From SHZI01 sp964417725 (GTDB lineage: Bacteria; Pseudomonadota; Gammaproteobacteria; Steroidobacterales; GCA-2729495): a DNA stretch of 64,000 nucleotides. This document shows positions 8,842 through 18,086 of the stretch, in pieces. The notes under the pieces were generated by a model. It was not told the DNA's origin, ran no database searches, and worked only from the letters and a program-made list of their open reading frames with translations. The stretch is taken from the NCBI GenBank assembly GCA_964417725.1, contig CAYQIV010000008.1, positions 1 to 64,000 on the forward strand, in the 5' to 3' direction. A program made the translations under genes and the position numbers. Numbering within the stretch: the first letter of the stretch is position 1; each line of letters starts with the position of its first letter.

Positions 8842-8864
8842 GGGGCCGGGGCAACCCCGGCCCC
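8842..8864 (+). terminator. GC-rich hairpin terminator after icd
   Basis: A perfect 10-bp stem (GGGGCCGGGG at 8842-8851 with CCCCGGCCCC at 8855-8864, loop CAA) lies 26 bases past the icd stop. It lacks a T-tract but is very stable. Nothing else was recognised in 8865-9012. Confidence 0.55.
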
Positions 8865-9012
8865 GGGCGAGGCGATCATCTCGCGCGCCCGCCCCTGCGC
8901 GATCGCTTCCACGGGGCAGGACAGGGCCGACCTGGCCGGCCGCCCGTTGATGGGCAGCAGCGCGCTACCCCTCCGAAAACAGGGATCGGTCTGGTCTGGC
9001 TGGCGCGGTCAC

Positions 9013-9396
9013 TCAAGACAGCGTGACGACGAACCGCCCGGTGCGGACCCGCCAGCCCTGCAGCGCCAGGCCCGCCACCGCACACGCACTGCCGAACAGC
9101 AGCAGCACCGTGGCCCATGGTGCCGGCAGGCCATGGGCCAGCATGTCCGCAGTGAGCCACGCCACGGCGAGCCAGGCCAGCGGCGGGAAGAACGAGCAGA
9201 AGCCGGCCGCCACCGCCAGCGCGCACGACACGATCACCCCCGCGGCGACCCCCCACACCGCCACGCCGCCGGCGGCCACCATCGACGAGCCGGCGAAGAG
9301 CAGCGTCAGCAGTTGCACCAGCAGGGCCGGAATGGCCGGCTGCGGCCGGCAGTGGGCGGCCAGTCGGGCCACGAAAGACGGCGGCGTGCGGTTCAT
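9013..9396 (-). CDS. Small integral membrane protein of unknown function
   Basis: A 127-residue, very hydrophobic protein with about four membrane segments (roughly residues 18-42, 44-66, 68-86, 92-112), short loops and a basic tail (GWRVRTGRF). I do not recognise a family. The ATG at 9396 gives a short charged N-terminus before the first helix; the longer form up to 9525 would add a Cys/Ala-rich segment with no obvious function and run through a terminator-like hairpin. The start has no strong ribosome site. It is the next minus-strand gene after the GntR regulator, but an intrinsic terminator (9423-9454) lies between them. Confidence 0.55.
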   Translation of the reverse strand: MNRTPPSFVARLAAHCRPQPAIPALLVQLLTLLFAGSSMVAAGGVAVWGVAAGVIVSCALAVAAGFCSFFPPLAWLAVAWLTADMLAHGLPAPWATVLLLFGSACAVAGLALQGWRVRTGRFVVTLS

Positions 9397-9422
9397 GGCT
9401 GGCAGGGTCCCGTTCAATGCGC

Positions 9423-9454
9423 AAAAAAAATGCGCTGACGGGCATGGTAGCGCA
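9423..9454 (-). terminator. Rho-independent terminator (or attenuator) on the minus strand
   Basis: Read on the minus strand, TGCGCT (9454-9449) pairs with AGCGCA (9436-9431) across a 12-base loop and is followed directly by eight T residues (9430-9423). It lies 158 bases beyond the GntR stop and only 26 bases before the ATG of the small membrane protein. It would end the regulator transcript or attenuate the downstream gene. Confidence 0.65.
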
Positions 9455-9612
9455 GCCGCCACGGACGGCCGCCGCCCGGCCTGCGACGCAGTGCCGCGCA
9501 GCGCCTCGATACCGTTTCGCGACACCGTCGAGCCCGTGCCGCCGCCAGGCAGGGCCGAATACGCGCGCCATTCGCCCGACCGCCCGTCCGGGTACCGGGT
9601 GGCCCGACGGCG

Positions 9613-10404
9613 CTAGAAAACCGACTGCCAGCGGCCCGAGGCGTCGCGCCGGACCGTGCTCCGGTATTCGTACAGGTCCGGGCGATACAGGCTCTCGATC
9701 ACCATCGCCGGCCGCTCGCGCTCGTCGTAGAAGGTCGTGTCGATGCGGATCAGCGGTGTGCCGGGCGTCACTGCCAGCAGCCGCGCCGATTCGCCGTCAG
9801 CCGTGACGGCGCCGATGGCCTGCTCGGCGCGATCCATCGAGATGCCCTTCGCCTCCAGCGCAACCGGTGGGGCCACCGTCCTGAGCGTGTCGTCGTCGAG
9901 GTCTGCCGCATATTCGGCCGCGATATAGGCAGTCATGAGCGTGAAGGGCTGGCCGTCGACGCTGCGCACGCGGATCAGGCGCAGCACTTCGCCGGGCGGC
10001 CCGTGTCGGGCGAGTTTCCGGGCGACGGGTCCGGGTGCCGCCAGGGTGTCGATCGACAGCGTGGCCATCGTCATCGCTGGCGCGTGGCCCGCAGGTGCAC
10101 CCCGCAGGCCGCCCGCGTTGTAGCGGTCACGAAACTCCACGGGCTGGGGCACCGGAAAGCTGCCGACGCCGCAACGCTTGGTGATGAAACCATCCAGTTC
10201 AAGATGGGCCAGTGCCTTGCGGACGGTCACGCGGGCCACGCCGAATTCGCGGGCCAGCTGATTTTCGCCGGGCAGCGGGTGATCGCCGTCGAACGCGCCG
10301 TCGCGGATCCGTTGGCGCAGCGCAACATACACCTGGTGGTACAGGGGCGTCGCGGTGCGTGCCTCGCCGGCGATCCGGCGGCGGCCAAACGGGTTTTTCG
10401 GCAT
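9613..10404 (-). CDS. GntR-family transcriptional regulator (HutC/UTRA type)
   Basis: DNA-binding regulator of about 263 residues. The N-terminal GntR winged helix-turn-helix is at about 17-85 (LYHQVYVALRQRI, then GENQLAREFGVARVTVRKAL). A UTRA effector-binding domain follows at about 105-255 (phrases such as EVLRLIRVRSVDG and LIRIDTTFYDE), the fold that senses small metabolites in HutC-type regulators. Several in-frame starts exist (10452 TTG, 10434, 10425, 10404 ATG); I use 10404 because a GGGG-type site lies upstream and the family needs little sequence before the HTH. It faces a Rieske oxygenase gene across a large palindrome at 10452-10483, so it probably represses that gene and itself until an aromatic or related substrate binds. 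The stop is TAG. Confidence 0.88.
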   Translation of the reverse strand: MPKNPFGRRRIAGEARTATPLYHQVYVALRQRIRDGAFDGDHPLPGENQLAREFGVARVTVRKALAHLELDGFITKRCGVGSFPVPQPVEFRDRYNAGGLRGAPAGHAPAMTMATLSIDTLAAPGPVARKLARHGPPGEVLRLIRVRSVDGQPFTLMTAYIAAEYAADLDDDTLRTVAPPVALEAKGISMDRAEQAIGAVTADGESARLLAVTPGTPLIRIDTTFYDERERPAMVIESLYRPDLYEYRSTVRRDASGRWQSVF

Positions 10405-10451
10405 GCGGCACCCAGCCCCGTGCATTGCGGTCATCACGTATATTACGGCCA

Positions 10452-10483
10452 AACAACCTGTACTATTAATAGAACAGGTTGTT
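10452..10483. promoter_or_regulatory. 32-bp near-perfect palindrome, probable GntR operator
   Basis: Outer arms AACAACCTGT (10452-10461) and ACAGGTTGTT (10474-10483) flank the inner palindrome CTATTAATAG (10463-10472). Fifteen of sixteen pairs match. The inner TATTAAT could be a -10 for both divergent genes. The right end touches the ribosome site of the Rieske gene (CAGGAGG, 10484-10490). Confidence 0.72.
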
Positions 10484-10497
10484 CAGGAGGATTCCGG

Positions 10498-11628
10498 ATG
10501 TTGATCAATTTCTGGTATGTCGCGGCGTACAGCGAGGCGGTCACGGCCGAAAAGCCCCTCAAGGTCAGGATGCTTGGCCAGAATTTCGCCCTGTACCGCG
10601 ACTCGAACGGTGTCGCACGCTGCGTCAGCGACATCTGCATCCATCGCAGCGCATCGCTGGCCGGTGGCAAGATCAAGGGCGACTGCATCGAATGCCCATA
10701 TCACGGCTGGCAATTCAACGGCGACGGGGTCTGCACCAGGATTCCATCGCTCGGCATCGACGGCAAACCGCCGGCACGCGCCAAGATAGACGGGTATCCC
10801 ACCGAGGAACGCTATGGCCTCGTCCACGTGTTCCTCGGCGACCTGCCCGAGGACGAGCGTCCGCCGATCATGGAGATCCCGGAGTGGGGCCAGCAAGGCT
10901 GGCGCTGCATTCATCTCCAGTACGACTGGACGGCAAACTGGGAGCGTTCGATCGAGGCGGGCCTTGATCCGGCGCACGCCGAGTTCGTGCACACCGGCAT
11001 GAAATTCGCCGGCGCCGACGAGGAATACATCATTCCGGCGCTGCACGTCGAACAGACCGAGTGGGGCGCACACCAGCGTTTCAGTCTCAAGACCATCGCC
11101 GCGCGCGGCGACCTCAAGCACGTCAAGCCGCAGGCTGCGGAAGTGACGGCCTTCGCCTCGTTCCACGGACCGACGTGCACGGAGACGCGGTTGACACTGG
11201 CGCCCGGGCAGATCGTCGTCCAGTACATGTTCGAGACGCCCATCGACGAGTTCCACGTCAGGAAACACCTGGTCAGCGCCCGCACGGTCAACCTCGACCC
11301 CGGCCATGACAAGGCAACCAACCAGATGAACCTGTTCGTCGCGGAGGAGGACCGGGTCATCATCGAAGCGGTCGATCCGGCGATCTTCCCGGAATCGAAC
11401 AGCAAAGAGCTGCTCGTGCCGGCCGACCGGCAGATTGCCATCTACCGCGAAATGATCGCCGCGTGGGAGGCGCGCGGCTGGCGCATCGACACCCGCCGGG
11501 TCGCCGCGGACCGCGGCCGCGTCGGCTATGCGATCCCCTGCCCGGCGCGACGCACGCAGGGCAACTGGACGCTGGACGCCGTACCGATGCGAACAAGTGC
11601 CGATACTTCGGTGCAGGAAAGTCGATGA
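10498..11628 (+). CDS. Rieske non-haem iron oxygenase, alpha subunit
   Basis: Oxygenase of 376 residues. The N-terminal Rieske 2Fe-2S site is C47-x-H49 and C66-x-x-H69 (CPYHGW). The mononuclear iron site includes D157, H160 and H165 in DPAHAEFVHTG. Single-subunit members of this family hydroxylate or demethylate aromatic or ring compounds and need a separate reductase and ferredoxin, which are not encoded nearby. The substrate cannot be told from sequence. The start at 10498 is seven bases after CAGGAGG; longer in-frame reading upstream runs through the operator and regulator and is not coding. The divergent GntR regulator probably controls it. Confidence 0.9.
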   Translation: MLINFWYVAAYSEAVTAEKPLKVRMLGQNFALYRDSNGVARCVSDICIHRSASLAGGKIKGDCIECPYHGWQFNGDGVCTRIPSLGIDGKPPARAKIDGYPTEERYGLVHVFLGDLPEDERPPIMEIPEWGQQGWRCIHLQYDWTANWERSIEAGLDPAHAEFVHTGMKFAGADEEYIIPALHVEQTEWGAHQRFSLKTIAARGDLKHVKPQAAEVTAFASFHGPTCTETRLTLAPGQIVVQYMFETPIDEFHVRKHLVSARTVNLDPGHDKATNQMNLFVAEEDRVIIEAVDPAIFPESNSKELLVPADRQIAIYREMIAAWEARGWRIDTRRVAADRGRVGYAIPCPARRTQGNWTLDAVPMRTSADTSVQESR

Positions 11629-11811
11629 TCGAATCCGGATCACGGCCCCGCAGGCCACGAACGACAGGGCGCAGGCCCTCGGCATGACACCGCCCGGCCG
11701 CCTTGCCGAAAAACCAGCAGGGAAGTGCCACCGGACGCGCGCCCTGCCGTGACCGGACCGTGAGCCCGCCGGCGGGTTGCGGCACTTTCCGCAAGCGGGG
11801 CACCGGCAACA

Positions 11812-14370
11812 TCAAGCGGCGCGGTCTTCCCCGGTCACACCCGTCGTACGGGCCTCGAGCGGCAGGCGGATGATGAAGGTCGTGCCCTCGCCGACCGTCG
11901 ATTCGACGTCGATGCGGCCGCCGTGCTTGTTGACGATGACGTCGAAGGCGATCGACAGCCCCTGGCCGGTGCCCTTGCCGACTTCCTTGGTGGTGAAGAA
12001 CGGGTCGAAGATCCGCTCACGGATGGCCTCCGGGATGCCGCCGCCGGTGTCACCGATGCGGATCTCGGCCATCTCGCCAACCCGGCGTGTGGCGACGCGG
12101 ATGGTGCCCTTGCCCCGCGCACCGTCGCCGACCACATCACCGATGGCGTGGGCGGCGTTGACGAGCATATTGAGCACCACCTGGTTGAACTCGCCGGGCA
12201 GGCACGAGACCAGTGGCAGGTCGGCGTCGAAATCGGTCTCGACGTCGGCGACGTATTTCCATTCGTTGGTCGCCACCGTGATGGTCGAGGCGATGGCACG
12301 GTTGAGGTCGACCGGCGTCTTGTCCTCGGCCGGGTGCGAGAATTCCTTCATCGCCTTGACGATGTGCGAGACCCGGTCGATGCCCTCGATGGACTGTGCC
12401 AGGGCGCCGGGAATCTCGGCGCGCAGGAAATCGAGTTCGGTGCCGGCCATCGCGCTGGCCAGCGCGGCGCGCGGGTCCGGGGCGTCCCTGATGGCCTCGA
12501 GCCGGGCCAGCAGTGCATCGAGCTCGGTGAACGAGTCCTGCAGGAAGCGCAGGTTGTCGCCGACATACTGCGCCGGCGTGTTGACCTCGTGGGCGATGCC
12601 GGCGGCGAGTTGACCGATGGACTCGAGCTTGCGGGCGCTGGCCAGCTGCCGCGCGAGGGCACGGCTCTCGGTGACGTCGCGCAGGATCGACACCGTATGG
12701 GTGATGTCGCCGGCCGCGTTGCGGATCGGCGAGACGCGCACATCGGCGGTGCGCAGCCCGTGGGGCGTGCGGACATGCACCTCGCCGGTCCATTCATTGC
12801 CGGCACACACCGTTGCCCACATGCCACGGTAAACGGACGGGTCGTCGCCGCCGGCAAAGCCGCCGCGCGGCTGCTGCGCCGTCACGCTGTCGAGCGTGAC
12901 CCCCGTGAGCCGCCGGCAGGCGGGGTTGATGTAGATCACCCGGCCCTGCCGATCGTGGATGATGATCGCATCCGGCGCGTGCTCGATGGCCACGGCCATG
13001 CGCCGCAGTTCGTCTTCCGTGGCCCGGCGCTGGGTGATCTCGCGGGTCAGTGCCTGCTGTTGCTGGATGATGTCGCCGAGCAGCCGCTGGAAGGCCCGCG
13101 CCAGCCGGCCGATTTCGTCGCGACGGCCCACCGGCAGGCGCACCGAGAGCTGCTCGGCACGCAGGCCGCCGATCTGCGCCGTCATCTGCGTCAGCGGGCG
13201 CAGCAGGCGGCTGACGAGCCAGGCCATCAGCAGCAGCGCGGTAACCGACTTGACGATTCCGGCGCTGACGATCGGCCAGCGCAGCCGCATCACTTCGGCC
13301 AATACCTGCGACGCCGGCTCGGTGTAGATGATGCGCACCTGATGACCCGGACCCTCGCCCCCGAGCACGAGATCATGTGCGCCCGCCATTTGCACCTCGC
13401 CGGTCACCGCGTCGAGCCGCCCCCGCCACCGCGACACGTGGCCGTCGACAGGCAGCGGGGTGGCCGCGGCGAATTCGCGCGAAAGCGCCCCGTCCTCGAG
13501 GCTCTCCGGCGCCGGCGCTGCACCCGCCCACGCCGGCGGCCATGAATGCAGGAGGCGCCCGCGCCCGTCGGCAAGCAGCACACGGCCGCCCAGCGGCACC
13601 ACCTGCCTCGCAGCGGCGAGGAACCCTGTCAGGTCAGCCTTGAGCAGGATGAACCCGAACAGACTGCCGTCGACATGGGTGACCGGGGTACTGGCGTAGA
13701 CCACCGTCGCGAGCGGCGCCTCTATGCGCCGCCAGCCGTACTCGAGGATGATGCCCGACAGGAGCACCTCGCCCTCGGGTCGCACCTGCCCGGAACGGAA
13801 GTAGCCGCGCTTGGCCAGCGAGCCGAGGGCCAGCGGATCGACGTTGACGAGGTCATCACCATGGCGCTCGACGCGGATCAGCTCCGTGCCGTCGGCCTTG
13901 ACCAGCGCCGCCATGTCGTAGTCCCCGTTCGAGGCCAGCAGCGATTGCAGCAAACTGCCGGCGAAGGGCCGCCAGGCCGACTCGGGCATCCAGATCTGCG
14001 CAGTCGCCGTCGTGAAGGGCAGCTTCCACTCGGCGCCATCGCCGGCCTCGTGGCTGCGCGCGACGCTGCGGATCGCCGGCGCCGCAGCCAGCATCAGGGT
14101 ATCGCGCTGCACGCCGTCCAGACGCTGGCGCAGGGCCATGGCCTGGTCGTGGGCGATCTCGGCCAGTCGCTCCTGCTCGCCTTCGCCGACCGTGCGCAGC
14201 ATCACCGACCACGACTCGACGCCGGTGCTGAACATGCCGAGCAGCAACAGGAAGCCCATCAACAGGATCAGCCGCGTGCGCAGGCTGTCACGCCAGTGGT
14301 GGGGTGTCGCGTCGTTGGCCACCCCGGGCGATGCGCCGCGCGGGCGCGGCATGGTCGGGCTGTCAGGCAT
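11812..14370 (-). CDS. Membrane sensor histidine kinase (dCache-like, HAMP, PAS, HisKA, HATPase)
   Basis: Sensor kinase of 852 residues. Membrane segments lie at about 31-52 and 364-388, with a large extracytoplasmic sensor domain between them. HAMP is at about 388-440, PAS at about 455-565, the phosphoacceptor H594 in GIAHEVNTP, and HATPase at about 700-840 (NMLVNAAHAI, GDTGGGIP, then FFTTKEVGKGTGQGL). No response regulator is adjacent, so it is an orphan. Kinases with the AHEVNTPAQYVGDN type of H-box often work with REC-HD-type regulators; one such regulator lies far away at 62425, a connection that is only inferred. It is convergent with the Rieske gene; 11629-11811 between them holds no convincing terminator. 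Confidence 0.9.
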   Translation of the reverse strand: MPDSPTMPRPRGASPGVANDATPHHWRDSLRTRLILLMGFLLLLGMFSTGVESWSVMLRTVGEGEQERLAEIAHDQAMALRQRLDGVQRDTLMLAAAPAIRSVARSHEAGDGAEWKLPFTTATAQIWMPESAWRPFAGSLLQSLLASNGDYDMAALVKADGTELIRVERHGDDLVNVDPLALGSLAKRGYFRSGQVRPEGEVLLSGIILEYGWRRIEAPLATVVYASTPVTHVDGSLFGFILLKADLTGFLAAARQVVPLGGRVLLADGRGRLLHSWPPAWAGAAPAPESLEDGALSREFAAATPLPVDGHVSRWRGRLDAVTGEVQMAGAHDLVLGGEGPGHQVRIIYTEPASQVLAEVMRLRWPIVSAGIVKSVTALLLMAWLVSRLLRPLTQMTAQIGGLRAEQLSVRLPVGRRDEIGRLARAFQRLLGDIIQQQQALTREITQRRATEDELRRMAVAIEHAPDAIIIHDRQGRVIYINPACRRLTGVTLDSVTAQQPRGGFAGGDDPSVYRGMWATVCAGNEWTGEVHVRTPHGLRTADVRVSPIRNAAGDITHTVSILRDVTESRALARQLASARKLESIGQLAAGIAHEVNTPAQYVGDNLRFLQDSFTELDALLARLEAIRDAPDPRAALASAMAGTELDFLRAEIPGALAQSIEGIDRVSHIVKAMKEFSHPAEDKTPVDLNRAIASTITVATNEWKYVADVETDFDADLPLVSCLPGEFNQVVLNMLVNAAHAIGDVVGDGARGKGTIRVATRRVGEMAEIRIGDTGGGIPEAIRERIFDPFFTTKEVGKGTGQGLSIAFDVIVNKHGGRIDVESTVGEGTTFIIRLPLEARTTGVTGEDRAA

Positions 14371-14487
14371 TCTCGTTATCCCTCTTGGGCACTAACGGCA
14401 TCCCGCCCGCCAAACCTGAGCCATCCGCGGGTGAAAGTCAGCAGCGGGGCGGTAAAATTGCGACGCGGTGCACGAACGGCCGAACCA

Positions 14488-14509
14488 CCTGCGGCACATT
14501 CGCCGCAGG
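14488..14509 (+). other. Stem-loop upstream of the MarC gene
   Basis: A perfect 8-bp stem (CCTGCGGC at 14488-14495, GCCGCAGG at 14502-14509, loop ACATTC) lies 38 bases before the MarC start, in the divergent region between the kinase and marC-like genes. A -10-like TAAAAT is at 14453-14458, so the hairpin would fall in the 5' leader. Whether it regulates anything is unknown. Confidence 0.3.
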
Positions 14510-14547
14510 CCCTTCTGCCACGTTGTGAAGCAGCGTAGATTGCCCCC

Positions 14548-15153
14548 ATGACGAGCCTCTCGGCCGCGATCCTGCTCTTTCTGGTGATGGACCCGGTGGG
14601 CAATATCCCGCTGTTCCTCGTCGCCCTGCAGTCGGTGCCGCCGGCGCGGCGCACGCGGGTCGTGGTCCGCGAGCTGGTGATCGCGCTGGGCATACTGCTG
14701 TTGTTTCTTTTCGCCGGCCAGCACCTGCTGCGCCTGCTCGACATCTCCGAGCCGGCACTGCGCCTGGCCGGCGGCATCGTGCTGTTCCTGATCGCGCTGC
14801 GCCTGGTCTTCCCCGACACCGACCACACCCTCCACGAACAGCTCGACGGCGAACCGCTGGTGGTGCCGCTGGCCGTGCCCTACGTCGCCGGCCCCTCGGC
14901 GATGGCCACCGTGCTGCTGATGACCAGCCAGGACCCGGCACGCTGGCCGGAGTGGCTGGCGGCGGTCACCGGCGCCTGGCTGGCGAGCGCCGTGATCCTC
15001 ATCCTCGGCAGCCAGCTCAGCCGTTTTCTCGGCCGGCGCGGGCTGATCGCCATCGAGCGGCTGATGGGCATGCTGCTGGTGGTGCTCGCCGTGCAGATGT
15101 TCCTCGGCGGGCTGCAGGAGGCATGGCCGGTGATCACCGGCACGGCACGATGA
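14548..15153 (+). CDS. MarC-family integral membrane protein
   Basis: Inner-membrane protein of 201 residues with about six membrane segments, belonging to the MarC/YhgN (UPF0056) family. The conserved start DPVGNIPLFL and the central VPYVAGPSAMATVLLM are visible. The biochemical role of the family is not settled; an early link to antibiotic resistance was withdrawn. It stands alone, divergent from the histidine kinase and convergent with glpD (11 bases between stops). There is no strong ribosome site before the ATG. Confidence 0.88.
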   Translation: MTSLSAAILLFLVMDPVGNIPLFLVALQSVPPARRTRVVVRELVIALGILLLFLFAGQHLLRLLDISEPALRLAGGIVLFLIALRLVFPDTDHTLHEQLDGEPLVVPLAVPYVAGPSAMATVLLMTSQDPARWPEWLAAVTGAWLASAVILILGSQLSRFLGRRGLIAIERLMGMLLVVLAVQMFLGGLQEAWPVITGTAR

Positions 15154-15164
15154 CGGGGCCCGGC

Positions 15165-16751
15165 TCAGGGCACGGCAAAGGCCGCCAGTTCGCGTTCGTA
15201 GGCGCCCTGCTCCGCCGCGCAGCGCGCGGCCCCCCAGCCGAGATGGTGGGCGGCAACGGCCAGCGTCGCCGCCACGGCGCCGCGGCCGAGGTCGGGCGAC
15301 AGGCCGGCCATGCAGCGGCGCAACAGCACGTCGCCGAGGGTCGTCGCCCCTTCCGTGCGCACGGCATGCACCACCTCGGCGGCGATGGCATGGCTGTGGG
15401 CACAGATCGTCGCGGCGAGATCAGGTGCCGCGCACGTCAGTTCGGCAACCTCCGCGGCGCGCGCGCCATAGACCTGCCAGAGGTGCGCGCGCGAGGCCGC
15501 GCCGATCGCCGGGAAGGCAGCAAGCGCCCTGTGCACCGCGGCCTCGCCGGCCCGCCCGCCGGGCAGCGGCAGATCGGCCGTCGGGCACGCCGGCAGTGGC
15601 CGCCCGAGCAGCGGGCCGAGGGCATCGACGACATCTTCGGCGAGCTGCCGGCAGGTGGTGATCTTGCCGCCGAGCACCGAGTGGAGACCGCGCAGGCCGG
15701 CGTGGCGGCGCACGTGGTGGCGGCGCGTGATCGCCCCGGTGTCGCGCGGCCCCTGGCGCGGCAGCGGCCGCAGGCCGGCCCAGCAATAGCGGATCGCCGC
15801 CCGGTCGAGACCGGCCGCGGGGAACAGCCGCTGCGCCTCGTCGAGCAGATAGTCGACATCGGCGGCGCTGGCACGCAACGCCGCCGGGTCACCGCGGTAC
15901 CGCACGTCGGTGGTGCCGATCAGCACCATGCCGTTCCATGGCAGGGTGAAAAACGGCCGGCCATCGCGCCGCGCCTCGGCGTAGCAGGCCACCTCACCCA
16001 GTCCTTCGAAGCGGGGCACGATGAGGTGCGTGCCGCTCGTCACGTCGAGCTGACGGGGCAGCGGCCGGCCGGCCCCTGCAAGCACGCGATCGACCCATGG
16101 CCCGGCGGCATTGATCACGACCCGTGCGTGGAACGTCTGCACCACACTGCTGGTCAGGTCACGCGCCACCACGCCGGTGATGCGGCCGGCGTCGTGCAGC
16201 AGGCGCTCGGCGCGCCAGCGCGTCAGGACCGTCGCGCCGTGCGCACGGGCGCACAGGGCCTGCTCGACGACCAGCCGTTCGACGTGGCACACCTGCGCAT
16301 CGTGGTACTCGACCCCGCCGGCGAGGCCGGCGGCGTCGAGCGCCGGCAAGCGCGCGACGACCTCGGCGGCGGACAGCCGCCGGTGGCCGGGCAGCGAGCG
16401 GCCCAGCGACAGGGCGTCGTAGATCCACAGGCCGAAATCGATGGTGTTGAGCCCGCGCCGGCTGCCGGCACGGACGGGGATCACCAGCGGCAGGGGCCGC
16501 ACCAGGTGCGGGGCATTGCGCAGCAGGCGCTCGCGCTCGCGCAGCGATTCATGGACCAGCCCGAGCTCGCCGTGCTCGAGGTAACGCAGCCCACCGTGGA
16601 TCAGCCGGCTCGACCCACGCGTCGTCGCCGCGCACAGGTCGTCCTGTTCGAGCAGGCACACCGAGAGGCCGCGCAGCGCCGCGTCGCGTGCGATGGCCGT
16701 GCCGTTGATGCCGCCACCGATGACGATGAGGTCATGGCGTGCGGCATCCAT
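15165..16751 (-). CDS. glpD: Aerobic glycerol-3-phosphate dehydrogenase
   Basis: FAD-dependent, membrane-associated enzyme that oxidises sn-glycerol 3-phosphate to dihydroxyacetone phosphate and passes electrons to quinone. It has 528 residues, near the usual length. The N-terminal FAD-binding motif DLIVIGGGINGTAIARDAALRG is followed by SSRLIHGGLRYLE, typical of GlpD, and a C-terminal helical DAO domain. The ATG at 16751 is the likely start; an in-frame TTG 12 bases earlier is less likely. It is the last gene of a tight minus-strand run ilvH-proB-proA-glpD (20 bases after proA), an unusual partner for proline genes. No glpF, glpK or glpR is nearby. Confidence 0.93.
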   Translation of the reverse strand: MDAARHDLIVIGGGINGTAIARDAALRGLSVCLLEQDDLCAATTRGSSRLIHGGLRYLEHGELGLVHESLRERERLLRNAPHLVRPLPLVIPVRAGSRRGLNTIDFGLWIYDALSLGRSLPGHRRLSAAEVVARLPALDAAGLAGGVEYHDAQVCHVERLVVEQALCARAHGATVLTRWRAERLLHDAGRITGVVARDLTSSVVQTFHARVVINAAGPWVDRVLAGAGRPLPRQLDVTSGTHLIVPRFEGLGEVACYAEARRDGRPFFTLPWNGMVLIGTTDVRYRGDPAALRASAADVDYLLDEAQRLFPAAGLDRAAIRYCWAGLRPLPRQGPRDTGAITRRHHVRRHAGLRGLHSVLGGKITTCRQLAEDVVDALGPLLGRPLPACPTADLPLPGGRAGEAAVHRALAAFPAIGAASRAHLWQVYGARAAEVAELTCAAPDLAATICAHSHAIAAEVVHAVRTEGATTLGDVLLRRCMAGLSPDLGRGAVAATLAVAAHHLGWGAARCAAEQGAYERELAAFAVP

Positions 16752-16771
16752 GCAGGACGGCAAAGCGGCGC

Positions 16772-18073
16772 TCAGGGCCGCGTCTGGCCGCTGCCGCTGA
16801 CCACATACTTGTAGCTGGTCAACTGCTCGGCACCGACCGGGCCGCGGGCGTGGATACGTCCGGTGGCGATGCCGATCTCCGCACCCATGCCGAATTCACC
16901 GCCATCGGCGAACTGCGTCGAGGCGTTGTGCAGCAGGATGGCGCTGTCGACGTCATTCATGAAGCGCGCGACGGCCGCTGCATCCTCGGCGACGATCGCC
17001 TCGGTGTGACCGGAGCCGTGGTGCGCGATGTGCGCAACGGCCTCATCCACGCCATCGACGACGCGGCACGCGAGGATGGCATCGAGGTATTCGGTGGACC
17101 AATCGTCTTCCGTGGCCGGTGCAAGGCGCGGGTCGAGCGCGCACAGCGTGGCGTCGCCGCGCAGTGCGCAGCCCGCCGCGATGAGCGCGTCGGCGATCGG
17201 CGCCCAGTGCGTGGCGAGGGCGTCGCGGTCGATGAGCAGCGTCTCGGTGGCGCCGCAGATGCCGGTGCGGCGCATCTTGGCGTTGACGACGATGTCACGC
17301 GCCATGGCGACCTGCGCCGAACGGTGCACGTAGGTGTGACAGATGCCTTCGAGGTGGCCGATGACCGGCACGCGTGCATCGGCCTGGACGCGGGCGATGA
17401 GGCGCTTGCCACCGCGCGGAACGATGACGTCGACGAAGGGCTGCATGTCGCCGAGCAGGATGCCGACGGCGGCACGGTCGGTGGTCGGCACGCGCTGGAT
17501 CGCCGCCTCCGGCAGGCCGGCGGCGCGCAGGCCGTCGACCAGACAGGCGTGGATCGCGTGGCTCGAATGGCTGCTTTCGGAGCCCCCACGCAGGATCACG
17601 GCATTGCCCGACTTGAGACACAGGGCACCGGCATCGGCCGTGACGTTGGGTCGGCTCTCGTAGATGATGCCGATCACGCCGAGCGGCACGCGCACGCGGC
17701 GGATGACGAGCCCGTTGGGCCGGGTCCATTCGGCGATGACGGTACCGACGGGATCCGGCAGGGCCATGATGGCCTCGATGCCACGCGCCATCGCCTCGAC
17801 GCGCGCTGTGTCGAGCAGCAGCCGGTCGAGCAGCGCTGCGCTCAATCCGCGCGCGCGAGCGGCCGCCATGTCCTCGGCGTTGGCGGCAAGGATGGCGCCG
17901 CTGTTGGCGCGGATGGCGGCGGCGGCGGCGGCCAGGGCCTGGTCCTTGTGCGCCGTGCCGGCGCGGGCCAGTCGGGCGGCGGCAGCGCGCGCGCCGCGGC
18001 CGAGGGCATGCATGGTGTCGCGCAGGGTCGTCGCCCCTGCCCCGTGCGATTCTGCCGTTGCCGTCATGTGCAT
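16772..18073 (-). CDS. proA: Glutamate-5-semialdehyde dehydrogenase
   Basis: Second enzyme of proline synthesis: reduces gamma-glutamyl phosphate to glutamate-5-semialdehyde with NADPH. It has 433 residues, normal for ProA. ALDH-fold motifs are visible, including SGNAVILRGGSE and the catalytic cysteine in RRTGICGATETLL. The ATG at 18073 has GGAG five bases upstream. It lies 13 bases after proB, the classical proBA order, and proB-proA act as a complex that channels the unstable phosphate. Confidence 0.95.
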   Translation of the reverse strand: MHMTATAESHGAGATTLRDTMHALGRGARAAAARLARAGTAHKDQALAAAAAAIRANSGAILAANAEDMAAARARGLSAALLDRLLLDTARVEAMARGIEAIMALPDPVGTVIAEWTRPNGLVIRRVRVPLGVIGIIYESRPNVTADAGALCLKSGNAVILRGGSESSHSSHAIHACLVDGLRAAGLPEAAIQRVPTTDRAAVGILLGDMQPFVDVIVPRGGKRLIARVQADARVPVIGHLEGICHTYVHRSAQVAMARDIVVNAKMRRTGICGATETLLIDRDALATHWAPIADALIAAGCALRGDATLCALDPRLAPATEDDWSTEYLDAILACRVVDGVDEAVAHIAHHGSGHTEAIVAEDAAAVARFMNDVDSAILLHNASTQFADGGEFGMGAEIGIATGRIHARGPVGAEQLTSYKYVVSGSGQTRP

Positions 18074-18086
18074 CGTGCTCCGGGTG

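Noticed and set aside
11629..11811. Terminator or attachment site between the Rieske gene and the histidine kinase
   Set aside because: Only short GC palindromes without loop or T-tract, and no integrase or direct repeats nearby.
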